NCBI GenBank assembly: GCA_963788305.1 | Contig: CAWBGK010000012.1 | Span: 90,214-154,213 of the forward strand | DNA from: UTCFX2 sp963788305 | Lineage (GTDB): Bacteria; Chloroflexota; Anaerolineae; Anaerolineales; UBA4823 | DNA: 64,000 nucleotides | Reading direction: 5' to 3' | In this document: one piece after another, positions 28,292 through 37,670 of the stretch | How the letters are laid out: each line of letters starts with the position of its first letter | How positions within the stretch are numbered: the first letter of the stretch is position 1 | Notes under the pieces: generated by a model | What the model was told of the DNA's origin: nothing | The model's database searches: none | Seen by the model: only the letters and a program-made list of their open reading frames with translations | Position numbers and translations under genes: made by a program

Positions 28292-28370
28292 TATAATCCT
28301 CGAGCCCATAAAGCGGGTTTGTGTGAGTCTGCCGCCGAACCGATTATAGGTTCTGGTGGCTTATTTTATT
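28292..28370 (+). promoter_or_regulatory. Leader of the RRM gene: -10 box and terminator-like hairpin
   Basis: TATAAT at 28292-28297 has no good -35 box. About 35 bases on, GCCGCCGAACC (28331-28341) can pair with GGTTCTGGTGGC (28349-28360), followed by TTATTTTATT. This is a terminator-shaped structure 40 bases before the RRM start codon. Inference: an attenuator or temperature-sensitive leader controlling the RRM and cold-shock genes. Confidence 0.5.
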
Positions 28371-28409
28371 CTGGCACGTGGCCAGGGAAACAGGACAGGA
28401 AAGAAGCAG

Positions 28410-28772
28410 ATGGAAGTTAAATTGTATGTTGGAAATCTTCCTTTCACGACAACTGAGGAAGAAATACGGGCCTTGTTTGAGCAGGCAGGTCAGGTGGCTG
28501 GCGTTGATCTAATCAAGGATCGCGACACGGGCAATTCGAAAGGTTTTGCCTTCGTCACCATGGGAGCCCAGAACGAAGCTGAGAAAGCAATCAGCATGTA
28601 CAACGGCTACAGCCTGGGAAATCGAGAGCTGAAAGTTAATCCGGCCCGGCCGCGTGAGGAATCGGGACGAGGAGGATATGGTAGTCCTCGTTCGAACCAG
28701 GGTGGTGGATATGACCGCCGGCGAACCGGTCCCCCGCGACGTGACAAACGCGGCGGAACCAATCGCTATTAG
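28410..28772 (+). CDS. RRM-domain RNA-binding protein
   Basis: 120 residues: a single RNA-recognition motif with RNP2 LYVGNL (residue 4) and RNP1 KGFAFVTM (about residue 45), then a Gly/Arg-rich tail (GRGGYGSPRSNQGGGYDRRR) of the kind that adds non-specific RNA binding. Such proteins are cold-induced RNA chaperones in cyanobacteria and others. Start at 28410 with AGGAAAG upstream. A cold-shock protein follows 58 bases later. Confidence 0.9.
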   Translation: MEVKLYVGNLPFTTTEEEIRALFEQAGQVAGVDLIKDRDTGNSKGFAFVTMGAQNEAEKAISMYNGYSLGNRELKVNPARPREESGRGGYGSPRSNQGGGYDRRRTGPPRRDKRGGTNRY

Positions 28773-28830
28773 TATTTTTTTAGAATCAGAATTAGAATTT
28801 TGTTTTTCAGAATCAGAAACGGAGAATCTT

Positions 28831-29045
28831 GTGTCTAACAATCGTGTCATCGGTACAGTAAAATGGTTCAATAACAGCAAGGGTTACGGCTTCCTGGCCC
28901 AGGAAAACGGCGAAGACATTTTCGTCCATTACTCCTCGAATTTCAGGGTAGCGGTTACCTGAGCCTTCAGGAAGGTCAGCGGGTGGAGTTCTCCATCACG
29001 CAGGGCCAGAAGGGCCTCCAGGCGTCAGAAGTTGTCGTGCTGTAA
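28831..29045 (+). CDS. Cold-shock protein, one frame change
   Basis: A CSD-family single-stranded nucleic-acid-binding protein of about 70 residues. GTG start with GGAG upstream; TVKWFNNSKGYGFL (RNP1) and DIFVHY (RNP2) are in the first frame. Near 28937, at a TTT run, the frame changes and continues GSGYLSLQEGQRVEFSITQG to a TAA at 29043. The product would be otherwise complete, so the break is likely an error. Confidence 0.85.
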
Positions 29046-29076
29046 TCGAACCAGCATCTCTACCTGACAAAAAAAC

Positions 29077-29105
29077 CAAACCCCGGTTTCACGACCGGGG
29101 TTTTC
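29077..29105 (+). terminator. Rho-independent terminator after the cold-shock gene
   Basis: AAACCCCGGT / ACCGGGGTTTT with a 6-base loop and a T-run. A strong stem 30 bases after the stop codon. Confidence 0.85.
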
Positions 29106-29217
29106 GATTTCTATAAGCCAGATAGTTATGAACGTCCTTTGACCCGCTGCATGCACAATCAAAAATCCGAACCACTTGCGAATTTATAAAATCATGCGTG
29201 AGTGTTGGTGTGGAATG

Positions 29218-29958
29218 TTAGAGCCCCAATTTCTCCAGGAAATACGGCATCATTTTTCGCCACCATGGCCAGTCATGATTGACATCGCCTCCCCAGATAT
29301 CGATCCAGGCTGGCACGCCTTTGGCTTCAAGGAGGCGTCCGAGAGCGCGGGTATCTTCCAGCATCGCGTCTTCCCAGGCGCCCTGTCCGCAGCATATTAT
29401 GATTGCGCTTTGACGGTATTGGTCGAGATACCACGGATCGCATAGATTGGAAAGGTATGCGAGTGGTGAATTGAAGTAAGTTCGTTCGTCCATAAAATCA
29501 CCGACGAACAAGCTCAGCTGATACAGCCCGCTGACTGAGATGACGCCATCGAATAGATCAGGATGTCTGAAGAAAATATTAGCCGAATGGTAGGCGCCCA
29601 TGCTGCAGCCGGTTGTCAGGCATTTACCTTGATAACCGCCGCAATGCGTCCGTATGAATGGAACCACTTCCCGGGTAATGTAGCGGTCATAATCATCGTG
29701 GCGGCGCGCTCGATCTGCAGGATGCGCTTCCCAATTTGCCCAGGATTGAGAGTCAATGCTGTCGACTGCAAAAAGCTTGATTTTTCCGGCATCGATTGAA
29801 CTGCGCACCGCCTCGACCATCCCAAAATTTTCATAATCATAGAAACGCCCACTCTGCGCAGGAAATACGACCATGGGCTTGCCGTAATGCCCATAGACTT
29901 TCAATGTCATTTCCTGCGTTAAAGCAGGGCTCCACCATTGATGCTGTTCAATTAACAT
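29218..29958 (-). CDS. Esterase-fold alpha/beta hydrolase
   Basis: 246 residues. Nucleophile elbow TTGCSMGAYHSAN (Ser about residue 118), a later Asp in WEDAMLEDTR and His in GGDVNHDWPWW, forming a likely catalytic triad. It belongs to the esterase-D-like group of small esterases (COG4947-like, as I recall the family). It starts four bases after the ATP-grasp gene, so the two are almost certainly co-transcribed. Substrate unknown. Confidence 0.75.
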   Translation of the reverse strand: MLIEQHQWWSPALTQEMTLKVYGHYGKPMVVFPAQSGRFYDYENFGMVEAVRSSIDAGKIKLFAVDSIDSQSWANWEAHPADRARRHDDYDRYITREVVPFIRTHCGGYQGKCLTTGCSMGAYHSANIFFRHPDLFDGVISVSGLYQLSLFVGDFMDERTYFNSPLAYLSNLCDPWYLDQYRQSAIIICCGQGAWEDAMLEDTRALGRLLEAKGVPAWIDIWGGDVNHDWPWWRKMMPYFLEKLGL

Positions 29959-29962
29959 TTGG

Positions 29963-31127
29963 TCAATCCATCTGGTGGATGAATGCTGCCATCTGGTGAA
30001 TTTGTTCTAACTCTGGAGAGCGAACCAGGTAACCATAGTCACCAAGTGCAGCGCTGAATACCCCGCTCATCGTGTCGTGGTATACGATATTTCCCTCGAA
30101 TTCTTGGAGCACTTCTTCATGCGAGTGGGCGTAATGCCGGTTGGATTTTCTCCCAATATAAGAGCAATGATATTTACGCTCGTATTTCGCTGTAAAGCGG
30201 TTATGGACAATCACCTGTGCCCATTCTTTATATATATCGATATCATTCGCAAAATTGAACATATCGGTGGTCAATCCACCCGGCGGGCGGATGTTGACCT
30301 CCAGGGCAACTATCTGACCTTCGTTAATCGTGCGGAAGAATTCGAAATGGAAAAATCGCTCTTTGACACCAAACGCTTTGAGGACTTTCCGCCCGGCTTC
30401 TTCCAGGTCCGCAGGAATATCCCGAAGGGAGTAGTAATAGATCACCAGATCGTGGTTTACCGTCTCCATAACCCCATGGCTGAATTCATGCGCTGTGTAA
30501 AATACCAGCTTACCGTCCTTATCGGTGAGGCCGTCAAACGAACAGATTGAACCATTGATAAATTCTTCCAGGATATAGTCGCAAGGAGGTTTGATCTCGA
30601 AGAAGGATTGAAGCTTCTTGATCATTATGGATCTTGTAGGTTTCTGTTGCGCCGACCCCGATATCCGGTTTGGCAACGATTGGATAGCCTGTCTCGGATA
30701 TCAGCTTTTTTGCTTGAGCCATTGTATAAATGACCCGCCCGCGTGCGGTTCGGACGCTGGACTGATCATAGACCTTCTTCATCAATGACTTTCGTTTCAC
30801 TCTGGCTATCTCGTCCGCTTTTAAGCCAGGAATATTGAAATCAGTCCGCAACTGCGCTTCGGTCTCCAGCCAATATTCATTGAGAAATTCTATTCTATCG
30901 ATCTTTCCGTACCGGTGGGTGAAATATCCCAGCGATCGCAGAAGTTCCTCGTAGCTGTGCATATCTGTGACGCGGTAGTATTCGGTCAGCGCATGCTTCA
31001 ATCCTGGACGAAGCATATCATAGGGTTCATCCGCGAGGCCGAGGACATTCGTTCCTAAATTATATAAATGAACACAAAACTGGTAATAATTAGGTGGAAA
31101 ATGTGGAGAAAGGAAAATGAAGTTCAT
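29963..31127 (-). CDS. ATP-grasp domain ligase, one frame change
   Basis: About 388 residues in two frames that meet near 30620. The N-terminal part ends KPDIGVGATETYKI, the ATP-binding loop of ATP-grasp enzymes. The C-terminal part contains YILEEFINGSICSFDGLTD and EVNIRPPGGLTTDM, where Glu and Asn are the magnesium ligands. Such enzymes join a carboxylate to an amine or thiol using ATP. The partner esterase suggests a peptide or ester product that is later cleaved. Not assigned to a named pathway. Confidence 0.75.
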
Positions 31128-31382
31128 AAATAATCGCTCTCAATAAGGAAAATGAATGCTGCAAACCCGTGAAGATATACCCGTTAGAACAACCAGTTCC
31201 AAAATTATCCATTTATACGACAAATTACCTTAAAAAGCAACCAGGAAATCCGTATCGTTTGCGGAGGATGAATCGTTACGCACCGGATTTTAGTAAATAA
31301 TTTGAGATAAATCTATAAGCAGCCGAAGATGGTATAGTATAATCCTGGCGATCTCACCTATGAGATAGGGACGGACTGTTCG

Positions 31383-32807
31383 ATGAAAAATGCCTCCGCT
31401 GGAAAGAAATTTATAATATATTCTCTGGTTTTTTTCTCGGGCTTTGCCAGCCTTGCAACCGAGATCATCGGTCCCCGGTTGGTTGCGTCGCTTTTTGGCT
31501 CAACGACAGTGATCTGGGCGATCATCATTTCTGTCACGCTGATCGGAATTTCAGTTGGGTATATGCTGGGCGGGCGGGTCGCTCCTGAGATGGTGAGGCG
31601 AGTATTTCCGGTCATCCTGATTCTGAATGCGGTCTGGCTGTTGCTCTTGAGCTGGTTCATTTGGGAGATCCCTGCAAATCTTGCAGCCGTTGGATATCTT
31701 TCGATCGGTGTGATCTCGATGATTTCATTTTTCCCGCCAGCCGTGTTGTTCAGTATGACTTCTCCCATGGCGATCAGCCTGTTTTCTACTGAAACACCGA
31801 AAGAAAAGATCCCCCGCAGTGTCGGGAATATTTACGCGCTTGGGACCCTGGGAAGCGTGGCAGGTGCGCTGACTGCAGCTTTTATTTTGATCCCGTATGT
31901 CGGGCTGTCGCTATCCTTAAAATTATTTGCTTTGATTGCAATCATTTATGCGATGATTTTCCTTACTTCCAGGGCGAAAATTATCGGTGCTGTTTTCCTG
32001 ATTGGAGGCCTGTTGTTCCCTCTCCCGGTCTATCGTTGGGGTGAAGACCTTGGATTGGTTTCATTAGCCCAGGCTGAAGGTTATTATCAAACAATTCGGG
32101 TATTGACTGACAACAGCAGTTTCATCCAGATGAACCTGGGCCCAACCTTCCATACCCAGATGCGTCTGTCTGATAAAGAACCTGTGTTCGGTTATGCGGC
32201 GAGAATGGTTCATTTAGCCGGAGACGTCAAGGGAAAGCGAATCTTGATCATTGGCGGTGCCGGTCATACGCAGGCCAGGTCGCTCGAAAAGCGAGGCGCC
32301 GATGTCACAGAAGTTGAGATTGACCCTTTCGTCGTCAAGTTATCAGACCGATTCTTTGGAGAGATCGCTGGATCCGGTGATCGTAACCGATGGTCGGACG
32401 TACCTTGCTCAAAGGCAAGAAGAAAAATTCGATCTCATACTTGTGGACGCCTTTGATAATCTGGCTTCAGTCCCTCCCCAGCTGATTACCAAGGAATTCT
32501 TTGAAGCAGCTAAAGCAGCGCTAACTCCGGATGGCAGACTGATCATGAACTTCATCGGCGTGCCCCAAGGGCCAAAATCAAATTCATTTCGAGCTGTCTC
32601 CGCGACTTTACATCATGTGTTTGCCGACACACGTGCTTCGAACCTTGAAGGGGATCAGCTTTCGAACGTTATCTTGATTGCATCCTCCGTCTCGATGCCG
32701 GATATCGATTACCCATTGGCGCCTGCGGCGGGACCGTGCTGACTGATGATCTGAACCCTGCTGAAATTTACTTCGAGCAGGCTAGAGCAGGTTATTACTT
32801 TCATTAA
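31383..32807 (+). CDS. Membrane protein fused to a spermidine-synthase-like domain, two frame changes
   Basis: The N-terminal half has about six membrane segments (GFASLATEIIGPRLVASLFG; MISFFPPAVLFSMTSPMAI). The C-terminal half resembles the spermidine synthase fold with the cofactor loop LIIGGAGHTQARSLEKRGA and VEIDPFVV. The frame changes near 32370 (continuing SLDPVIVTDGRTYLA and DLILVDAFDNLASVPPQL) and again near 32735 (ending AEIYFEQARAGYYFH, TAA at 32805). Fused proteins of this kind are widespread; whether they make polyamines is not settled. Confidence 0.75.
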
Positions 32808-32845
32808 TCTCCAGACATCCAATCTTACCTATTGCGTTATTTGTT

Positions 32846-33541
32846 TTATTCAGACCAAGAGATTGTCACTTCCCTACGAAACTTTTGCTGTTGTCCATGA
32901 CGATATAAAGTAACAAATCCAGCTCCATAAATATTCCAAACCCCATCGCTTCCATCATTTATGATACCGGTCTCTTCATCGATCCCGATCAGAAAAATTT
33001 CCGGGAGCAGGGATGCAAGTCGATTTACCCACTTTTTGCCAATTTGATTGTGGTGGGGGATAAGGCAAACCCCTGGGAGAAGGCTCAATCCGTCTCTGAT
33101 TTCCCCGCTCTCGGGGTCGAAATACTTCTCACAAAGCACCATTGCGCCAGCGCTGCTCCCTGCGATGATGGCTCCATCATGGTAAACATCCAGGATGGTT
33201 TGCCAGGACGGGCTGTCAGCGAGCGTTTCGCATAGGTACCCGGGAAAGCCTCCTAAAAGATAAATCAACCTGCTCTTGCGTATTAATTCGATCACCTCAT
33301 AAGCTCGAGCTGATGCATGGTCGATTAGAGGAACAACGACAGCATTTCTGGATCCCAGATAGTGGAACCAACGCAGACCATTTTGCCCGGCGCGATGATG
33401 ATTTTTATCTGGTGCAGCCGCAGTTGGGATGATAGCGATTGGGGATTCAAAACCTCCAGCCAGCTCGATCGCTCGAATATCTGGCTCAGCCATCCTGCCG
33501 CTGAACTCTGAACCGCCTTCAAGAAGGATATAACCGCTCAC
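32846..33541 (-). CDS. Peptidase S51 / cyanophycinase-like protein
   Basis: 231 residues with a class-I glutamine-amidotransferase-like fold. The nucleophile serine is in IIAGSSAGAMVL (about residue 130). A His follows in IPHHNQIG and a late Glu in GIDEETG, as in cyanophycinase and peptidase E. YLLGGFPGYLCETL precedes the nucleophile. Start ATG with GAAGGCGG upstream. It may cleave cyanophycin-like or Asp-X peptides; no cyanophycin synthetase is near. Confidence 0.82.
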   Translation of the reverse strand: MSGYILLEGGSEFSGRMAEPDIRAIELAGGFESPIAIIPTAAAPDKNHHRAGQNGLRWFHYLGSRNAVVVPLIDHASARAYEVIELIRKSRLIYLLGGFPGYLCETLADSPSWQTILDVYHDGAIIAGSSAGAMVLCEKYFDPESGEIRDGLSLLPGVCLIPHHNQIGKKWVNRLASLLPEIFLIGIDEETGIINDGSDGVWNIYGAGFVTLYRHGQQQKFRREVTISWSE

Positions 33542-33778
33542 TCCTGACCCGCCTGGATTTTGATCGTATCTTTAATAATTTTCCTTTGTAGAGAGGACTT
33601 TTGGTCAAAAATTCTCATTTTCGTTTTTTTTTTAGGGATCACAATCCTAGGCCGTTTGAAAAGCAGCGCTGACAAATTGTCATCAATTATTTGTTGCGAA
33701 GCCTGAAGTGGATGGTTATATTTTACCTTTCGAATCAAGGAAAATTGGATATGATAAAATGAATCCGGAGGGTGAAAA

Positions 33779-34406
33779 ATGGACGAGAAATCAATTACCG
33801 ATCTAATAACCGACCTGATCCCCGATACAAGTGAACAGAGTAGAGGCATTACTTCATCTTCTGAAGATGACCAAAACTCTATCTTGATCGGGGTTCTTCG
33901 CATGCTGGTGGACCAATCTGGAGAGCCGATGCAGCGAACTCTGGAAGATTTTCTTGGGGGGAAGGGTGAGCTGCTTGAGGTGACCCGAGCCGCCTCCGGA
34001 GGAAGAAAGAAATCAGCAGAAGCTGAGATTGTAGATGTTTTTAACGAATCAAATGAATATATCACCCACGATCGCCAAAATTATCGCGCCGATACTCCTG
34101 AAGCTTGTCCCATCGATCCGCATTCCGTCGGAAACGCAAAGCGGAACCAATGATTCGGAAAGAGAAGAAAAACCTCCAAAGAAGCCGAGTACTAAACCAA
34201 AGCCTTCATCTCGTCCGAAAACCGAGGCGAAAACCAGCACGAAAAAGCCGAAAAAGAAGACACCTGCAAAACCTAAAAAAACAACATCGAAACCCAAGAA
34301 GACGGTTTCAAAACCAAAAACCAGCTCATCCAAGAAGCAATCAAAAAAGAAATCCTCTTCCAAAACTGCTCAGAGCGGGAGAAAAACCAGCTCTAAAGCA
34401 AAGTAA
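33779..34406 (+). CDS. Lys/Pro-rich protein with a histone-H1-like tail, one frame change
   Basis: The first part (to about residue 97) is acidic and helical (SILIGVLRMLVDQSGEPM). After NESNEYIT, near 34065, the frame shifts and continues PTIAKIIAPILLKLVPS and then about 85 residues of Lys/Pro/Ser/Thr repeats (KPKKTTSKPKKTVSKPK). The tail resembles histone H1-like bacterial proteins (Hc1, AlgP) and would bind DNA or acidic surfaces. GGAGGG precedes the ATG. No assigned function. Confidence 0.6.
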
Positions 34407-34426
34407 GCCTCTGATCCATGAAAGGT

Positions 34427-34888
34427 TCAGGCTAAGTACTTTTTACGCCATTCGCATATCGCCCTGGTGTGGATCGGATAATGGCTGTACGTATCCAACC
34501 TCAATCGGTGTCGAAAACGCGTCTCAGAAATAAAATACTCGTCCGAAATGGTGCGGACATATTCAACCAGTCTTTTATGGGTTTGATCGAGCTGGATAAT
34601 TACATCGGCGAGCAGCAAAGCGCGGTATTTTTCTGTCATGATCGCGTTAAAGGCATCGATCCCACCATACAGCAAGGAATAACGAGGCGGGCGATTTCCC
34701 TGCAAGATATGGGGTAAATACTTCAGGGCTTCTTCTTCCCAGCAAATCACGTGGGCGAGAATATCTTTCACAGACCAATCGCCGGTTACGCCGGGCTCCA
34801 TCATCTGAGCTTCGGTTAAGTTGGAAAACGAATTCAAAAAATCTACCCAGGACTTATCAAGTTTCTCCAGCAGTTTTGCTTTCTTCAT
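34427..34888 (-). CDS. ClbS/DinB-like four-helix protein
   Basis: 153 residues. GDWSVKDILAHVICWEEEAL (about residue 40) is the characteristic helix-start of ClbS/DfsB and DinB-superfamily proteins, which include metal-dependent hydrolases and the colibactin self-resistance protein. A late His (PIHTRAICEW) would complete a metal site. The ATG overlaps the stop of the upstream paralogue by four bases. Confidence 0.72.
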   Translation of the reverse strand: MKKAKLLEKLDKSWVDFLNSFSNLTEAQMMEPGVTGDWSVKDILAHVICWEEEALKYLPHILQGNRPPRYSLLYGGIDAFNAIMTEKYRALLLADVIIQLDQTHKRLVEYVRTISDEYFISETRFRHRLRLDTYSHYPIHTRAICEWRKKYLA

Positions 34889-35430
34889 TTCGATAATCCT
34901 GGTTGATCATCCTGTTGAAATAGAGCAAGCAGCGGCAGCAGGTGATCGATATGGTGGTGCTCAAATGAACCCTGAAGCACTGCAATTAATGGGTAGCCTT
35001 TGAGCCATGGGAATTTTCCGGGTACAAGCATGTTTTCTTCGGAGGTACTTTCTGAAAGCTCCAGAAAACGGGAATAACCGATTTTCCACTCTGAATGAAC
35101 GGAAGACCAGTCTTTATTCTGATAGTCCTGGTATATCCAGGAATTGAATTGATCCGTGTAATTCTCCAAATCCGGATCCAGTCCGTGAAGCCACCCAGGC
35201 AGCAGTGGGTCGCAGTTTTGCTGAGCAGCTTCCAGGCGTGCGATGGAAACTTGCTGCCATGCTCGCAGATGGGCAACGACATCTTTGATTGATAAATTGC
35301 CAGGAAGGTCAGCAGAAATGATTTCTGATTCACCCAGGTTGGCCAAAAAATCTTCCCAACGAGCAAATTCTTCCCTTAATGCTGAGATGATCTGCGTTTT
35401 ATTATCCAAATTATTCTCCTTCTCAACCAT
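34885..35430 (-). CDS. Second ClbS/DinB-like four-helix protein
   Basis: About 181 residues, a paralogue of the downstream gene: GNLSIKDVVAHLRAWQQVSI is the equivalent helix, and EHHHIDHL the C-terminal His cluster. Two starts are possible: ATG at 35430 (no good ribosome site) or TTG at 35409, which has AAGGAG upstream. The ATGA overlap with its neighbour shows an operon of two. Confidence 0.7.
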   Translation of the reverse strand: MVEKENNLDNKTQIISALREEFARWEDFLANLGESEIISADLPGNLSIKDVVAHLRAWQQVSIARLEAAQQNCDPLLPGWLHGLDPDLENYTDQFNSWIYQDYQNKDWSSVHSEWKIGYSRFLELSESTSEENMLVPGKFPWLKGYPLIAVLQGSFEHHHIDHLLPLLALFQQDDQPGLSK

Positions 35431-35527
35431 CCTATTTTCCTATAAGTACAACCCCTTGAGAAATTCTGGGATCACTCGATGTTGGCAGCTTTTAGACAAT
35501 TACCGTATATATCAGAAACAAGTGCTG

Positions 35528-35977
35528 TTATTTTACCGGGAGAATCTGGTAGACGAATGCATAACCATTTGCTTCTGCGGTATTCTTAATTTTCAAGCTA
35601 ATCTCCTGGAAATCAAAGCGGAAAGAATAATCCTTGCCAAACAGATGGGATTGCTCCTGGATCGTTCCCTGGCGGTTACCCTTTAATGTGTTGTAGCTTT
35701 CGGTTTTAAAACCAAAACTTCCTGAACCGACATCATCCATACTCCCACCGGTAGAAAAACCAGATCCTGCTTCTATCAACATTTCTGAAAAATGTATTGT
35801 TTTTGCGAGATCGTCGACCTTCAGCTTTACAGAGTAGTTTAATTTCTTTGTGGATAGAAATGCTTTCCGCTCAGCGATGGTTACAGAGAAATCCCAAACG
35901 CCTTTCTTTTCATTCCACTTTCCATCATAGTTGTGTAGGTTTTTTTTGATTTCATCGATAACTTTCGCCTGGGTCAT
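35528..35977 (-). CDS. Hypothetical protein
   Basis: About 149 residues, not recognised. Predicted mixed alpha/beta with an aromatic-rich C-terminus (SFRFDFQEISLKIKN) and a Gly/Ser loop (GSGFSTGGSMDDVGSGSFG). I start at the ATG at 35977, which has GGAG seven bases upstream; an in-frame ATG at 36007 and a further upstream codon at 36037 would add a polar extension. It lies alone between other small genes on the same strand. Confidence 0.55.
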   Translation of the reverse strand: MTQAKVIDEIKKNLHNYDGKWNEKKGVWDFSVTIAERKAFLSTKKLNYSVKLKVDDLAKTIHFSEMLIEAGSGFSTGGSMDDVGSGSFGFKTESYNTLKGNRQGTIQEQSHLFGKDYSFRFDFQEISLKIKNTAEANGYAFVYQILPVK

Positions 35978-36102
35978 TTCGTTCTCCGATGTATTTTCAT
36001 TTTTCATGTGGATGTTCTCAGGCATCTTCTTGAGCAATGTATGAAGAATTACCCTTCAATTCCTGGAGTATAGCACAGTAGGAAAAGGTGCAAACCTCTC
36101 TC

Positions 36103-36673
36103 TTAGAGCTCCATTTCGGGCTCTGATCCCGGATTGTGCAGCTCCAAATCCTGCCAATAATCTACGATTGGCACCTGGCGGTCAAAGCCGACGCTCTCGT
36201 AAGTCCTGCGGGCAGGGATATGGGCTGGATCCAACCCTGTGTCAACATGCGCAAAACGGAGTCCCTCATTTCTGAAATGCTGGAGGACATGCTGATACAT
36301 GAACTTTCCCCAGCCTTTCCCGGTAAAATCTGGATGGACACCGTTGTTGTCGATGTGACCGTAACCCTGCTCCTGGAATAAATAAAAAGTGACAAAACCG
36401 ATAATTATTCCAGAATCTGACCAGCACCCAGACCCATTCCGGGTGTTCTGCATAAAGCTGCGGATTTTGTCTCGTCTTGCGCTCTTCCCAGGTCAGCTCC
36501 GGATTATGCCTGACACGTTCATAACATTCCAGTCCCAGCATTTCCACATAGCTCTTCTGGATATTTGTGTAGCATAAAATTGTGATTTCATCGATCTGTG
36601 GGAAATCCTTCTCAATTGCCAGCCGAAGGATAACACCTTCCCGGTATGCAATGATCCCGTCTTCTTTAATCAT
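36103..36673 (-). CDS. GNAT-family acetyltransferase, one frame change
   Basis: About 190 residues in two frames meeting near 36415. The N-terminal part (LRLAIEKDFPQIDEI) is the first helix-strand of the fold; the C-terminal part holds the acetyl-CoA loop VHPDFTGKGWGKFMYQHVL and YESVGFDRQ. Start chosen at 36673 (AGGA upstream); a GTG at 36694 is the alternative. Substrate unknown. The 5' end directly abuts an aldo/keto reductase remnant. Confidence 0.72.
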
Positions 36674-36709
36674 TCTAATTATCCTGAATCTCACAATGGA
36701 AAAAAAATG

Positions 36710-36979
36710 CTATTGTTCTGGCGAAACCTTGGATGTAATAAAAGTTCATCCCGCGGCATTTTCTAATCTCGGATGGCCCTGCCGATAAATTCTTCAGAGT
36801 GCCCAGCCGAGTAAGACTTCGGCATTATCGAAATGGGAGTATCCCAATTCCAGGGTTGATCGGAGTGCAGATGAAGATTCTTCATCGCATGTCATATCGG
36901 GTGTATGCTTCCCACCAATTGTCCAGGTTCCGAAGCCAATTTTGGGGATTCGCAGGTCTTTCTTAATTTCGTATCGCAT
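36710..36979 (-). pseudogene. Remnant of an aldo/keto reductase gene (N-terminal third)
   Basis: The first 52 residues (LRIPKIGFGTWTIGG, LELGYSHFDNAE) are the N-terminus of an aldo/keto reductase with the usual catalytic-Asp region. Reading then continues in other frames as SAGHSEEFIGRAIRD and, after a further shift, ITSKVSPEQ, before stopping. With at least two frame changes and one stop, and only about 90 of some 300 residues, this is a decayed and 3'-deleted gene, not a single-error case. The GNAT gene follows at the break. Confidence 0.7.
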
Positions 36980-37094
36980 GAGGACATTATAGCATTTCAG
37001 GCAGGATGACGATCTTTCACCGATTTCTTGACAACGTTTTATGCGACTGCTCGGGAAAAAGCTGAATATGCAATCGTATTGTTCAACCCCTGTG

Positions 37095-37128
37095 ACAAAA
37101 AAAGCGCCTCCACTTCAGGAGAGCGCTT
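37095..37128 (-). terminator. Rho-independent terminator of the mevalonate operon
   Basis: On the minus strand, AGCGCTCTCC pairs with GGAGGCGCT across TGAAGT and is followed by a run of seven T. It lies about 30 bases after the stop of the last operon gene. Confidence 0.85.
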
Positions 37129-37154
37129 AGTTATTAACCTAATTGATGGAAATA

Positions 37155-37574
37155 TTAGTCAGCAGCAGCTGCGGCATGAGATAACACTGGTCGGAACTTA
37201 TATCCATACACAATCATGCCGCGCTCGTCGCCGTCCTGGCGCAAGCGACGGGTGACCATCTCGACCGGGGCGCCGATTTTTACAGGTTGGTCGCCAAGGT
37301 CGGTCAGCTGGGCAGTCACGATAGGTCCTTCTTCCAATTTGACGAGTGCGACGGTGTAAGGAGCAGACTCTTCATAGCCAGCCGGGGGTTCATAGATCGT
37401 TGTGTAAGAGTAAACTTCGCCGCGTCCGCTGAACTGGTAAGGGGTGCGGGCTTCACCGCCGCATTCGGGGCAGACATCGCGAGGCGGGAATAGTTTAGCC
37501 TCACAGTGAGGGCAGATTTCACCAACTAATGCATATCGTTGCTTGCGTAAGCGCCAATGGCGAGAGATTTCCAT
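37155..37574 (-). CDS. OB-fold zinc-ribbon protein (DUF35 type)
   Basis: 139 residues. N-terminal rubredoxin-like ribbon CPHCEAKLFPPRDVCPECGG (about residues 21-40), then an OB fold (GEVYSYTTIYEPPAGYEE). Proteins of this family act as scaffolds for thiolase-like enzymes: in archaea they hold acetoacetyl-CoA thiolase and HMG-CoA synthase together, and in steroid degraders they pair with thiolase-like aldolases. AAGGAG precedes the ATG. Last gene of the mva cluster. Confidence 0.85.
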   Translation of the reverse strand: MEISRHWRLRKQRYALVGEICPHCEAKLFPPRDVCPECGGEARTPYQFSGRGEVYSYTTIYEPPAGYEESAPYTVALVKLEEGPIVTAQLTDLGDQPVKIGAPVEMVTRRLRQDGDERGMIVYGYKFRPVLSHAAAAAD

Positions 37575-37670
37575 TCCAAGTTCTCCTTGTCAATCATGAT
37601 GACATCTTCACGATCAACCCTAAGTATATGTGAATGGGCTATCAAGAACTATCAGGCTTGGTTCTTTTTA

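Noticed and set aside
34049..34363. Minus-strand frame full of Phe, Val and Gly
   Set aside because: Antisense of the Lys-rich tail; codon pattern and strand follow the + gene.
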